A DNA stretch of 64,000 nt from Kitasatospora phosalacinea (GTDB taxonomy: Bacteria > Actinomycetota > Actinomycetes > Streptomycetales > Streptomycetaceae). A model generated the notes under the pieces. It made no database searches, was not told where the DNA came from, and was given only the letters and a program-made list of their open reading frames with translations. Positions 50,731 to 59,323 of the stretch are shown piece after piece. The stretch covers positions 97,823-161,822 of the forward strand of contig NZ_JNWZ01000004.1 of the NCBI RefSeq assembly GCF_000716545.1. Reading direction: 5' to 3'. Positions within the stretch are counted from its first letter, which is position 1, and each line of letters opens with the position of its first letter. Made by a program: the position numbers and the translations under genes.

Positions 50731-51345
50731 TCCGACTCCTCCGTTCCCGGCCGCGGCGACCGGCGCTCTTTCCCGACGGAATCCCCGCCGGGAAAGATCC
50801 TCCGCTTTCCGGGAAATGCGCACCAGTTTCTTCCCGGCGCCTGTGGAAAACTCCGGCCTGTGGAAAACCCGGCTCACTCGCCCGGGTGAATTCACCGCTT
50901 TCCCCGGTCGGAAACCGATCATTTCAATGCCGTGTCCACGACAAGAGCGAGCCCGCCCCGCCGACGGCCGGCCGCGCGCCCCGCGGAGACCCCGGCGCCG
51001 CCCGCGGAACCACGAACGGGTGGCCGACGGCTCGCCCCGTCCATGTCATCCGACCGATGGAACCCCTAAACGCGCCCCCACCCGCGGGCCGCTCCGGGCG
51101 ATTGCCCGCCGAATCCATAACGGGTGAGGTCGCAGCCCCGTAACGACTGCACAACGTCCCGCCCCGAGAGCCGGTAGACCGCTGCACTCCCCGGCACTAC
51201 CTGCGATTATCGGACCGCCCCGCGGAGGCCGACACACCTCGGTCCGGCCTTCGAAGTCCAGGTGGCGGAACTGAACACCCGTATCCTGTCCCGGAACATC
51301 CCGTCCCGGCCCAGGCCCGGCAAGCGGGCCGACGTCAGCACCCCG
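50731..51345. other. 615-base intergenic region upstream of ssb
   Basis: No gene is supported. The half near ssb is rich in GGAAA/TTTCC elements: TTTCC-G-GGAAA near 50807-50817, GGAAAG-N8-CTTTCC just before it, and the 12-mer CCTGTGGAAAAC repeated directly at 50840-50851 and 50857-50868 (17-base period). The reverse complement of the 12-mer contains TTTTCCACA, one mismatch from the DnaA-box consensus. The half near the tRNA has no notable structure and presumably contains the tRNA promoter. Confidence 0.55.
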
Positions 51346-51418
51346 GCCCCCATAGCTCAGCGGATAGAGCACCCGCCTTCTAAGCGGTAGGTCGCAGGTT
51401 CGAATCCTGCTGGGGGCG
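51346..51418 (+). tRNA. tRNA-Arg (anticodon TCT)
   Basis: This 73-base cloverleaf has acceptor GCCCCCA/TGGGGGC, D stem GCTC/GAGC with loop AGCGGATA, anticodon loop CTTCTAA with anticodon TCT (codons AGA/AGG), and T arm GCAGG-TTCGAAT-CCTGC. The 3' CCA is not encoded. In the anticodon stem the outermost pair is C-T (unpaired); the other four pairs are sound. AGA and AGG are rare codons in this genome type, so the tRNA may be a minor species. Confidence 0.95.
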
Positions 51419-51513
51419 CCCCACACGGCCCGACCGGCTCCGACGCCGCAGGGTGAGCACCCGGCCACGGACCGCCGCCCCTCCCGGGCCCCGCCCGCGC
51501 CGTTCCCCGCGCG

Positions 51514-52128
51514 CTACTCCCGCCCCGCCGCCAGGTCCGCCAGGAAGCCGTCCAGCAGCGCGCGTTGGCGCTCCGGCGGGAACTCCCCGGGGGCGAACAG
51601 CGCCTGCACCACCAGCCCGAGCACGAAGGACTGGGCGCCGGCCGCCAGGTCGTCGGCCGGGCGGGAGGCGGGGAGCTCGCCGAGTTCCTGGGCCTCGGCG
51701 CAGAGTTCGGCCATCCCGCGGCGGGCCCGGCGGTAGCGCTCGGCGTGCCCGGCGGTGAGTTCGGCGTCGCCGAGGGCGGCGTCCCAGGAGCCGACCCGGA
51801 TCCGGTTGCCGGCGTCGCCCTCCTCGTCCAGCGGGAGGACGTCGAGCAGCGCGGCGCGCAGCGCGACCAGGCCGCGGGCGGCGCCGGCCGCCTCGGTGGC
51901 GGGCCGGCGGCGTTCGGCGGCCTGCCGGTCGAGGACCTCCAGCGCGTGCGCGACCAGGGCCCGCTTGCTGGGGAAGTAGTGGGTGAGCAGGCCGGTGGAG
52001 GCGCCGAGTTCGGCGGCCACGGCGCGCAGGGTGAGCCCGCCGAAGCCGCGTTCGGCGAGGACCCGCCAGACCGCTTCCGAGACGTCGCGGCGACGGGCTT
52101 CGTGATCGCCCCTGGCGGGTGGAGTCAT
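51514..52128 (-). CDS. TetR-family transcriptional regulator
   Basis: The 204-residue regulator has the TetR helix-turn-helix (VLAERGFGGLTLRAVAAELG, ASTGLLTHYFPSKRALVAHA) and an all-helical ligand domain. It is divergent from an acetyltransferase gene; a 25-26 bp palindrome lies 11 bases from its ATG and 25 from that of the acetyltransferase, so both are probably repressed together. ATG 52128 is used although its ribosome site is weak. Confidence 0.93.
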   Translation of the reverse strand: MTPPARGDHEARRRDVSEAVWRVLAERGFGGLTLRAVAAELGASTGLLTHYFPSKRALVAHALEVLDRQAAERRRPATEAAGAARGLVALRAALLDVLPLDEEGDAGNRIRVGSWDAALGDAELTAGHAERYRRARRGMAELCAEAQELGELPASRPADDLAAGAQSFVLGLVVQALFAPGEFPPERQRALLDGFLADLAAGRE

Positions 52129-52138
52129 GCGCGCTAGG

Positions 52139-52164
52139 GTACATACCAAACGTTTGTTATGTAC
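52139..52164. promoter_or_regulatory. Near-perfect 26-bp palindrome, TetR operator
   Basis: GTACATACCAAAC and GTTTGTTATGTAC are inverted copies, 12 of 13 pairs matching, centred on AAACGTTT between the TetR and GNAT genes. This is the form and position expected for a TetR dimer site controlling both genes. Confidence 0.8.
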
Positions 52165-52188
52165 CGCGTGGCCCGAAGGGGATGCCGA

Positions 52189-52743
52189 ATGTACGCCGTA
52201 GCGCTCGCCGAGGACGCCGAGCTCCGCCCGCTGGAACCGTGGCAGTCCGGGGAGTTCCTGGAGCACATGGACCGGGCCAGGGCCGGGATCGACCCGTGGA
52301 TCCCGTGGGCCACCCGCAGCACCGATCCGGAATCCGCCCGGGCGACGCTGCGGAAGTTCGCCGACAAGCAGGCCGAGGACACCGGCCGGATATACGGGAT
52401 CTGGCTGGCGGGCACGCTGGTGGGCGGCGTGATGTTCGTCGGCTTCGACGCCCCGGGCGGGGTGTGTGAGATCGGCGTGTGGAGCGAGCCCGCCGCCCAG
52501 GGCCGCGGCCTGGTCACCGCGGCCGTCCGGCACCTGCTGGACTACGCGCTGCTGGAACGCGGCCTGTACCGCGCCGAGTGGTGGAACAGCACGGTCAACC
52601 TGCGCAGCCGGGCGGTGGCCCGGCGGCTGGGCATGACGCTGGACGGCACGCTGCGCGCCCACACCGAACACCTGGGCGTCCGGCTGGACTTGGAGGTCTG
52701 GTCAATGCTGGCCCCGGAGTGGCGGGCCGCCCGCGGCGGGTAG
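52189..52743 (+). CDS. GNAT-family N-acetyltransferase (RimJ/RimL-type)
   Basis: This 184-residue acetyltransferase has the acetyl-CoA loop in AAQGRGLVTAAVRHLLDYAL and the preceding strand CEIGVWSEP; NLRSRAVARRLGM and DGTLRAHTEH are typical of the RimL-like ribosomal-protein or small-molecule acetylases. ATG 52189 is preferred (GAAGGGGATG upstream); the ATG at 52159 lies inside the operator palindrome. The acetyl acceptor is unknown. TetR control suggests response to a small ligand, possibly a resistance role, but that is inference. Confidence 0.9.
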   Translation: MYAVALAEDAELRPLEPWQSGEFLEHMDRARAGIDPWIPWATRSTDPESARATLRKFADKQAEDTGRIYGIWLAGTLVGGVMFVGFDAPGGVCEIGVWSEPAAQGRGLVTAAVRHLLDYALLERGLYRAEWWNSTVNLRSRAVARRLGMTLDGTLRAHTEHLGVRLDLEVWSMLAPEWRAARGG

Positions 52744-52843
52744 CCGGCCGGCCGCGCGGCCGGGGTTGACGCGGATCACGTCGCCCGGCGCGCGCCCGCG
52801 TGAAAGCCTGGGGCGGCACCCGCCGTCTCCCGAGAGGCCCGCC

Positions 52844-53671
52844 ATGCCCGTGCGCACCGACCGTCCGCTCGACCGCCCGGGCCCCGGGGACGCCGAACTG
52901 CCCGTCGGCGCCCCGGGCCTGCGCTGCTGGGTGGGCCCGGACCGGGTGGCGGTGCTGCTGCTGGACCGCCCTGAGCGGCGCAACGCGGTGACCGGCGCGA
53001 TGTGGCGGGCGCTGCCCGGGGTGCTGGCGGAACTGGCGGAGCGCCCGGACGTCCGGGTGCTGGTGCTGACGGGCGCGGCGGGCGCGTTCTCGGCGGGCGC
53101 GGACATCGCGGAGCTGGCCGGGGTCTACGCCGATCCGGCGGCGGCCGACGCCTACCACGCGCTGAACGTGGCCGCCGAGGAGGCACTGGCGGCGTTCCCG
53201 CGCCCGACGCTGGCGGTGGTCCGGGGCGCCTGCGTGGGCGGCGGCTGCCAGTTGGCGCTGGCCTGCGACCTGCGGCTGGGCGCCGAGGACGCCCGCCTCG
53301 GCATCACCCCGGCGAAGCTGGGCGTGGTGTACCCGGCGGTGCCGACGCTGCGGCTGGCCGCGCTGGTCGGCCCGGCCCGGGCCAAGTACCTGCTGTTCTC
53401 CGGCGAGTTGCTCCCCGCCGCCCGGGCGGAGCGGTTCGGCCTGCTGGACGAGGTCGTCCCGGTCGCCGACCTGGACGCCCGGGCGCGGGAGTTCGCCGCC
53501 CTGCTGGCCCGGCGCTCGCCGCAGACGATCGGCGCGGTGAAGGCCGCGCTGTCGGTCGCCCCGGCGGACGCGGCGGACGCCCTGGCGCCGTGGGAGCGCG
53601 CCTCCCGGACGGCGCCGGACGTCCGGGAGGGCCTGGCCGCGTTCCTGGAGCGCCGCGAACCCCGGTTCTGA
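52844..53671 (+). CDS. Enoyl-CoA hydratase/isomerase family protein
   Basis: The 275-residue crotonase-fold protein has the oxyanion motif GAFSAGADIAEL, the second oxyanion block GACVGGGCQLALACDLRL with Glu-type positions, and VVYPAVPTLRLAALVG. The catalytic Glu at the usual second position is not obvious (KLGVVYP where many hydratases have PElxlG), so a different crotonase reaction is possible. ATG 52844 has GAGAGG upstream. It converges tail-to-tail with the acyl-CoA dehydrogenase gene (two bases apart), and both fit fatty-acid or branched-chain acyl-CoA breakdown. Confidence 0.88.
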   Translation: MPVRTDRPLDRPGPGDAELPVGAPGLRCWVGPDRVAVLLLDRPERRNAVTGAMWRALPGVLAELAERPDVRVLVLTGAAGAFSAGADIAELAGVYADPAAADAYHALNVAAEEALAAFPRPTLAVVRGACVGGGCQLALACDLRLGAEDARLGITPAKLGVVYPAVPTLRLAALVGPARAKYLLFSGELLPAARAERFGLLDEVVPVADLDARAREFAALLARRSPQTIGAVKAALSVAPADAADALAPWERASRTAPDVREGLAAFLERREPRF

Positions 53672-53673
53672 GG

Positions 53674-54891
53674 TCAGCGGATCGGCGCTCCCGAGATGGC
53701 CCGGGCGATGACCAGCCGCTGGATCTCGCTGGTGCCCTCGAAGACGGTGTAGATGGCGCTGTCGCGGTGCATCCGCTCGACCGGGTACTCGCGGGTGAAG
53801 CCGTTGCCGCCGAGGATCTGCATGGCCTGCGCGGTGACGTACTTGGCGGTCTCCCCGGCGTACAGCTTGGACATCGAGCCCTCGGCGCTGGTGAACGGCT
53901 TGTTGTTGACGGCCATCCAGGAGGCCCGCCAGACCAGCAGCCGGGCGGCGTCGATCCGGGTCTTCATGTCGGCGAGTTGGAAGGCGACGCCCTGGTTCTC
54001 GATGATCGGCTTGCCGAACTGCACGCGGGTCTTCGCGTAGTCGAGGGCGACCTCGTACGCGGCCCGGGCGATGCCGATGGCCTGGGCGCCGACGGCGGGC
54101 CGGGAGGCTTCGAAGGTGGCCATCGCCGCGTTCTTGCCGCCGCCCCTGGCGCCTTCGCGGGCCCGGGCGAGGCGGGCGTCGAGCTTCTCCTTGCCGCCGA
54201 GCAGGCAGTGGCCGGGGACGCGGACGCCGTCGAGGACGACCTCGGCGGTGTGCGAGGCGCGGATGCCGTGCTTCTTGAACTTCTGGCCCTGGCTGAGCCC
54301 CTTGGTGCCGGGCGGGACGATGAAGGACGCCTGGCCGCGGGAGCCGAGTTCGGGGTCGACGGTGGCGACCACCACGTGGACGTGCGCGATGCCGCCGTTG
54401 GTGGCCCAGGTCTTGGTGCCGTTCAGCACCCACTCGTCCTTGGCCTCGTCGTAGACGGCGCGGGTGCGCAGCGCGGAGACGTCGGAGCCGGCGTCGGGCT
54501 CCGAGGAGCAGAACGCGGCGACCTTGACGTCCTCGGGGGTGCCGAACATCTGCGGGGCCCAGGTGCCGATCTGCTCGTCGGTGCCGTTGGCGAGCACGGC
54601 GACGGCGGCCAGGGTGGTGCCGGTGATGGCGAGGCCGATGCCGGCGTCGCCCCAGAACAGCTCCTCCATGGCGATCGGGATGCCGACGCCGGACGGGTCG
54701 AAGAACTGCTGGGCGTAGAAGTCGAGCGAGTAGATGCCCAGCTTGGCGGCCTCCTGGATGATCGGCCAGGGGGTCTCCTCGCGCTCGTCCCACTCCGCGG
54801 CGGCGGGTCGGATCACGTCGGCGGCGAAGCCGTGCAGCCAGTCGCGGACGGCGATCTGGTCGGGCCCGGGGTCGAGCGAGAAGGTGGTCAT
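53674..54891 (-). CDS. Acyl-CoA dehydrogenase
   Basis: This 405-residue FAD enzyme oxidises acyl-CoA to enoyl-CoA. It shows AFCSSEPDAGSDVSALRTRA, TWATNGGIAHVHVVVATVD, RVQFGKPIIENQGVAFQLAD, QILGGNGFTREYPVERMHRD and the catalytic Glu region YTVFEGTSEIQRLVIARAI. Start ATG 54891 has GGAGGCC upstream; an in-frame ATG at 54960 lies within the operator. The gene is divergent from a TetR regulator and its promoter region carries two TetR-like dyads, so it is probably induced by an acyl-CoA or fatty acid. Confidence 0.95.
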   Translation of the reverse strand: MTTFSLDPGPDQIAVRDWLHGFAADVIRPAAAEWDEREETPWPIIQEAAKLGIYSLDFYAQQFFDPSGVGIPIAMEELFWGDAGIGLAITGTTLAAVAVLANGTDEQIGTWAPQMFGTPEDVKVAAFCSSEPDAGSDVSALRTRAVYDEAKDEWVLNGTKTWATNGGIAHVHVVVATVDPELGSRGQASFIVPPGTKGLSQGQKFKKHGIRASHTAEVVLDGVRVPGHCLLGGKEKLDARLARAREGARGGGKNAAMATFEASRPAVGAQAIGIARAAYEVALDYAKTRVQFGKPIIENQGVAFQLADMKTRIDAARLLVWRASWMAVNNKPFTSAEGSMSKLYAGETAKYVTAQAMQILGGNGFTREYPVERMHRDSAIYTVFEGTSEIQRLVIARAISGAPIR

Positions 54892-54942
54892 GTCGGCCTC
54901 CAGGAGACGGTCGTACGGGCCGGAGGGTCCGCGCCACTGCGC

Positions 54943-54986
54943 TGTTACCTCCGGTAACATGGCGGCGAGTCTGCTACCGATAGGTA
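54943..54986. promoter_or_regulatory. Two dyads in the acyl-CoA dehydrogenase/TetR promoter
   Basis: TGTTACC-TCC-GGTAACA (54943-54959) is a perfect 7-bp-arm dyad; CTACC-GAT-AGGTAA about 30 bases on contains TACC-GATA-GGTA (54975-54986). Both share the half-site (T)TACC and lie between the divergent start codons, consistent with cooperative binding by the adjacent TetR protein. Confidence 0.75.
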
Positions 54987-55038
54987 ACCGGTGTCAACGC
55001 CCGCCGAGCCGCCTACCCGCCCGCACGAGGAGCAGCGC

Positions 55039-55659
55039 ATGACCACCGAACCCCGTCTCGAACCCCGCCGCGAACAACTGCTCAACGCCGCCGACCGGGT
55101 CGTCCAGCGCGAGGGCCCGAGCGCCAGCATGAACGCGATCGCCGCCGAGGCCGGCATCACCAAGCCCATCCTGTACCGGCACTTCGGCGACCGGAACGGC
55201 CTGATCGGCGCGCTGACCGAGCGCCACACCGCCGGACTGCTGGCCGCCGTCCGCTCGGCCCTCAACGAGCCGCTGGAGCGCCGCGACCGGGTCGAGCACG
55301 TGCTGGACGTCTACCTGGCCGCGATCGAGTCCCGCCCGCAGGTGTACCGGCTGCTCACCCACCCCGAGCCCGGCGACCCCACCGGCGCGGGCAACGCGCT
55401 GGCGCCCGCGCTGCGGCAGATCGCCGAGGAGATCACCCGGGCCGTCCAGCAGCAGATCGACCTCGGCCAGGACGGGCCGCTGCTCTCCGAGACCTGGGGG
55501 CGCTCGATCACCGGCATGGTGCTGGCGGCCGGCGACTGGTGGCTGGAGACCCGCCCCTGCCCGCGCGCCCGGATGGTGCAGGCCCTCGCCGACCTGCTGT
55601 GGGGCCGCCTCGCCGCGGCCGCCGACCTGCCGCCGATGCTGACCGCCCCGGAGGCCTGA
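55039..55659 (+). CDS. TetR-family regulator, probable acyl-CoA/fatty-acid responsive
   Basis: The 206-residue protein has the TetR DNA-binding region (AADRVVQREGPSASMNAIAA, EAGITKPILYRHFGDRNGLI) and a helical ligand domain with WLETRPCPRARMVQALADLLW. ATG 55039 has GAGGAG upstream. The divergent acyl-CoA dehydrogenase is the evident target through the dyads between them. The ligand is inferred from that target. Confidence 0.92.
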   Translation: MTTEPRLEPRREQLLNAADRVVQREGPSASMNAIAAEAGITKPILYRHFGDRNGLIGALTERHTAGLLAAVRSALNEPLERRDRVEHVLDVYLAAIESRPQVYRLLTHPEPGDPTGAGNALAPALRQIAEEITRAVQQQIDLGQDGPLLSETWGRSITGMVLAAGDWWLETRPCPRARMVQALADLLWGRLAAAADLPPMLTAPEA

Positions 55660-55812
55660 CCCCGGCACCCGTTCACCCGGCCACCGACGGGCCACCGACC
55701 GGCCGACGCCCGGCCGACGCGAGAACATGAGCATGTCTCACCTCTTGTGCGGCGGGAACGGCTCCGGCAGGATCGGCGCACCCCTCCCCCACCCCGCCGT
55801 GAGGTGCCCCCC

Positions 55813-57006
55813 GTGCGCGTCCTCCGCTCCGCCGCCGCCCTGCTGCTCACCGCCGCCGCCGTCCTCGGCACCGTCTCGGCCGGCCCGCCCGCCGACCGCG
55901 GCCCCTTCGACGCCCGCGCGGTCTCCTCGACCACCCTCGCCGACGGCCGCACCGCCTTCACCGATCCCCGCGGCCGCGTCCTGGACCTGCGCGGCTTCAA
56001 CCTCGACAAGTACGACGAGACCACCGAGGCCGACCTGCGCGAACTCGCCGCCGACGGCTTCGGCCTGATCCGGATCGCGGTCTCCTGGTCCCGCCTCGAA
56101 CCCGCCCGCGGCCACTACGACCGGGCGCAGCTCGCCCGGCTCGGCCGCCTCCTGGACTGGGCCGGGAAGTACCGCCTGTACGCCGTCGTCGACTTCCACC
56201 AGGACGTCTACGGCCAGTACTTCCTCGGCGGCGACGGCGGCGCCCCCGCCTGGGCCACCCGCGACGACGGCCTGCCCTTCACCCCCGACCCGGACGACTG
56301 GTTCGCCGGCTACTTCCAGCCCTCCGTCCAGGCCGCCTTCCGCCACCTGTACGACGACCCCGACCTGCGCCGCGCCCAGGCCGACCTGTACACCACCGTC
56401 GCCCGCGAACTGCGCGGCAAGCGCGCCCTGCTCGGCTACGACCTGTTCAACGAACCCTTCGGCCCGGTCGACGGCGACCCCGCCGACCCGGCCGTCCTGG
56501 CCGCCGCCTCCGCCACCCTCGAACGGGGCCGGCTCGCCGCGATGTACCGCCGCCTGATCACCGCCGTCCGCCGGGCCGACCGCGACGCCTGGCTGTTCGT
56601 CGAGCCCACCGTCCTGGTCGGCCAGGGCGTCCCCACCAGCCTGCCCGGCTTCACCGACCCCCGCCCGGGCCCCGACCGGATCGGCTACGCCCCGCACTTC
56701 TACGACACCGCCGTCGAGGCGGGCCGGGACTGGGACCCGGCCGGCGGCTTCGTCGAGGCCTACACCGCCGCCGTCACCGCCTACCCCGCCGCCCACCGTC
56801 TCCCCGTCCTGGTCGGCGAGTGGGGCCCGCCCTCCGCCGCCACCCCCGGCAACGCCGAACTGGTCCGCCGCCAGGTCGCCGCCATGCGCACCTTCGCCGC
56901 CGGCTGGACCATGTGGTACTGGTGCCGCGGCACCGGCGGCTACTGCGCCCTCACCCCCGACGGCCGCCCGGCCCCCGGCTACGCCCCCGTCTTCACCGGG
57001 AACTGA
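55813..57006 (+). CDS. Secreted GH5 glycosidase, endoglycoceramidase-like
   Basis: This 397-residue GH5 enzyme has a signal peptide (about 1-24, LLLTAAAVLGTVSA), then LDLRGFNLDKYDE, IRIAVSWSRLEP, VVDFHQDVYGQYFLGGDGGAPAWA, acid/base Glu214 in LFNEPF and nucleophile Glu336 in VGEWG. The HQDVYG and DGAPAW blocks point to the endoglycoceramidase group, which splits glycan from ceramide of glycosphingolipids; related members act on other glycolipids or glycosides. GTG 55813 has GAGG upstream; the in-frame start at 55747 would put 22 basic residues before the signal. Confidence 0.88.
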   Translation: MRVLRSAAALLLTAAAVLGTVSAGPPADRGPFDARAVSSTTLADGRTAFTDPRGRVLDLRGFNLDKYDETTEADLRELAADGFGLIRIAVSWSRLEPARGHYDRAQLARLGRLLDWAGKYRLYAVVDFHQDVYGQYFLGGDGGAPAWATRDDGLPFTPDPDDWFAGYFQPSVQAAFRHLYDDPDLRRAQADLYTTVARELRGKRALLGYDLFNEPFGPVDGDPADPAVLAAASATLERGRLAAMYRRLITAVRRADRDAWLFVEPTVLVGQGVPTSLPGFTDPRPGPDRIGYAPHFYDTAVEAGRDWDPAGGFVEAYTAAVTAYPAAHRLPVLVGEWGPPSAATPGNAELVRRQVAAMRTFAAGWTMWYWCRGTGGYCALTPDGRPAPGYAPVFTGN

Positions 57007-57036
57007 CCCCCCCTCCGCTCTCCCCTCCTCCCGCCC

Positions 57037-57053
57037 GACGCGCCCGGCGCGTC
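57037..57053. terminator. Short inverted repeat between convergent genes
   Basis: GACGCGCC-C-GGCGCGTC is perfect; as RNA it would form a 6-7 bp stem. It lies between the GH5 gene and the converging M3 peptidase gene. Confidence 0.35.
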
Positions 57054-57068
57054 CCGCGGCGTCCCCGC

Positions 57069-59093
57069 CTACTCCAGCCCCCGCCGGGCCAGCAGCGGCC
57101 CGATCTCCGGCCCCCGCCCCAGCACGTCCCGCACGCACTCCAGCGCGTCCCGGCTGCCGCCCCGCGACAGCAGGCGCTCGCGGAACAACCGCCCGCTCTC
57201 CCGCACCCCGAGCCCGTTGGAGCCGAACCACTCGACCGTCTGCGCGTCCAGCACCTCGGACCAGATGTACGCGTAGTACCCGGCGCTGTACCCGTTCGAG
57301 AAGACGTGGTTGAAGTACCCGGTGCGGTACCTCGGCGGCACCGCCGCCACCGCGACGCCCGCCTCGGCGAGCGCCCGCGCCTCGAACTCCTCCGCGTCCC
57401 GCACCACCTCGCCGGGCCGCAGCGTGTGCCAGGCCCAGTCGAGCAGCGCCGCGGCCAGGTACTCGACGGTCCGGAAGCCCTGCCCGTAGTTCTCGGCGGC
57501 GAGCATCCGCTCCACCACGGCGGCGTCCAGCGGTTCCCCGGTGACGTGGTGGCGGGCGTAGTTGGCCAGCACCTCGGGCCTGGTCATCCACATCTCGTTG
57601 ACCTGGGACGGGAATTCGACGAAGTCGCGGGGCACCTCGGTCCCGGCGAAGGACGGGTACTCCACGTCCGAGAACAGCCCGTGCAGGGCGTGCCCGAACT
57701 CGTGGAACAGGGTGCGCACCTCGTCCCAGCTGAGCAGCGCGGCCTCGCCGGGCGCCGGGCGGGCGATGTTGAGGTTGTTGACGACCACCGGGCGGGTGCC
57801 CAGCAGCCGCGACTGGGGGACGAGTTCGTTCATCCAGGCGCCGCCGCGCTTGGACTCGCGGGCGTGGAAGTCCCCGATGAACAGGCCCAGCGCGGAGCCG
57901 TCCGCGTCGAACACCTCGAAGACCCGGGCGTCGGGGTGGTACGCCGTCAGGTCGGGCCGCTCGGTGAAGGACAGCCCGTAGGCGAGGTTGGCGGCGAAGA
58001 AGACGCCGTCGCGCAGCACCCGCTCCAGCTCGAAGTAGGGCCGCAGCGCCGCGGTGTCCACCTCGTAGCGCTCGGCGCGCACCTTCTCGGCGTAGAACGC
58101 CCAGTCATGGGCGGCCAGTTCGCCGATCCCGTCGGCGGCCGCGGCGGCCGCCAGGTCGGCGGCCTCGCGCTCGGCGTTGGCGACGGCGGGGGCGACCAGC
58201 CGGCCGAGCATCGCGCTGACGGCTTCGACGGTGCCGGCGGTCTCGTCGGCGACCACGTACGAGGCGTGGGTGGGGTGGCCGAGCAGCGCGGCGCGTTCGG
58301 CGCGCAGCGCGGCCATCTTGGCGGCGAGCGGGCCGTTGGTGTCGAGGCCGCGGCGCAGCGAGGAGGTGAGCAGCCGCCTCCGCAGGTCGCGGTCGGTGAG
58401 GGCGGCGAGTTCGCTCTGGTTGGAGAAGTTCTTCAGGCTGAGCACCCAGCGGCCGTCCTGGCCGAGCGCGCGGGCGTTCTCGGCGGCGGCGGCGATCGCG
58501 GCGTCGGAGAGGCCGTCGAGGGCGGCGGCGCTGTCCACGGCGACGGCGCCGGCCAGCGAGGCGTCGTGGGTGTTCTTGCGGAACGCGGCCGAGTCGGCGG
58601 CGAGTTCCGCGTTGATCTCGCGCAGCCGCCGCTGGCCCTCGGCGTCGAGGCGGGCGCCGGCCCGGACGAAGGCGGTGTGCCGGCGCTCCAGCAGGCGCAG
58701 CGACTCGGCGTCCAGGCCGAGGCCGTGGCGGGCCTCGTGCAGGGCGTCCAGGCGGGCGAACAGCGCGGCGTCGAGGTGGATCGCGTCGGCGTGCGCGGCC
58801 AGCAGGGGGCTGATCTCGGCGTCGAGCGCCTGGACGCCGGGGGTGGTGTCGGAGGAGTCCTGGTTGAAGAAGACCGCCGCCACCCGGCGCAGTACCGCTC
58901 CCGAACGCTCCAGCGCCACCACGGTGTTGTCGAAGGTCGGCGGCTCGGGGTCCGCGGCGATCGCGGCGGCCTCGGCGAGCTGGTCGGCCATGCCCCGTTC
59001 GAAGGCCGGGCGGTAGTGCTCCTCCCGGATCTCGGCGAAGGGCGGGAGCTCGTACACCAGGGGGCTGGGCGAGAAGAAGGGATTGTCGCTCAT
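57069..59093 (-). CDS. M3-family oligopeptidase (Dcp/oligopeptidase A type)
   Basis: This 674-residue zinc metallopeptidase of the thimet family has catalytic HEFGH at residues 464-468 with Glu465, the third ligand Glu about 25 residues on (EFPSQVNEMW region), DFHARESKRGGAWMNE and YSAGYYAYIWSEVLDA near the C-terminus. It degrades short peptides in the cytoplasm; no signal is present. ATG 59093 gives MSDNPFFSPSPLVYELPPF, the family-typical N-terminus. Length matches peptidyl-dipeptidase Dcp. Confidence 0.95.
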   Translation of the reverse strand: MSDNPFFSPSPLVYELPPFAEIREEHYRPAFERGMADQLAEAAAIAADPEPPTFDNTVVALERSGAVLRRVAAVFFNQDSSDTTPGVQALDAEISPLLAAHADAIHLDAALFARLDALHEARHGLGLDAESLRLLERRHTAFVRAGARLDAEGQRRLREINAELAADSAAFRKNTHDASLAGAVAVDSAAALDGLSDAAIAAAAENARALGQDGRWVLSLKNFSNQSELAALTDRDLRRRLLTSSLRRGLDTNGPLAAKMAALRAERAALLGHPTHASYVVADETAGTVEAVSAMLGRLVAPAVANAEREAADLAAAAAADGIGELAAHDWAFYAEKVRAERYEVDTAALRPYFELERVLRDGVFFAANLAYGLSFTERPDLTAYHPDARVFEVFDADGSALGLFIGDFHARESKRGGAWMNELVPQSRLLGTRPVVVNNLNIARPAPGEAALLSWDEVRTLFHEFGHALHGLFSDVEYPSFAGTEVPRDFVEFPSQVNEMWMTRPEVLANYARHHVTGEPLDAAVVERMLAAENYGQGFRTVEYLAAALLDWAWHTLRPGEVVRDAEEFEARALAEAGVAVAAVPPRYRTGYFNHVFSNGYSAGYYAYIWSEVLDAQTVEWFGSNGLGVRESGRLFRERLLSRGGSRDALECVRDVLGRGPEIGPLLARRGLE

Positions 59094-59323
59094 GGCGGCG
59101 ACACTACGGGCCGCCGGGCCCTGGCGGAACACTGTCAGGACAAGCTGCCGCCCGGCCCCGACCGGCACCCGCGCGGTCCCGCCGCCGACGGGTGCGACGC
59201 GCCGTCACCTCCCGTCCTCCCCCGTGCCGCGACGTGCGCTGTCACAGCCACCGGCTACCGTCGACAGGTCCCGGCCGCACACCGGGCACGTCCGCCGTAC
59301 GCGTCCGAGAGGAGCCGCCGCCC

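Noticed and set aside
50816..51127. Plus-strand open frame in the gap upstream of ssb
   Set aside because: No ribosome site, Arg/Pro-rich product, and it reads through the repeat-rich regulatory stretch.
51346..51418. tRNA as an attachment site of an integrated element
   Set aside because: No integrase gene, no direct repeat of the tRNA end and no change in gene content was seen nearby.
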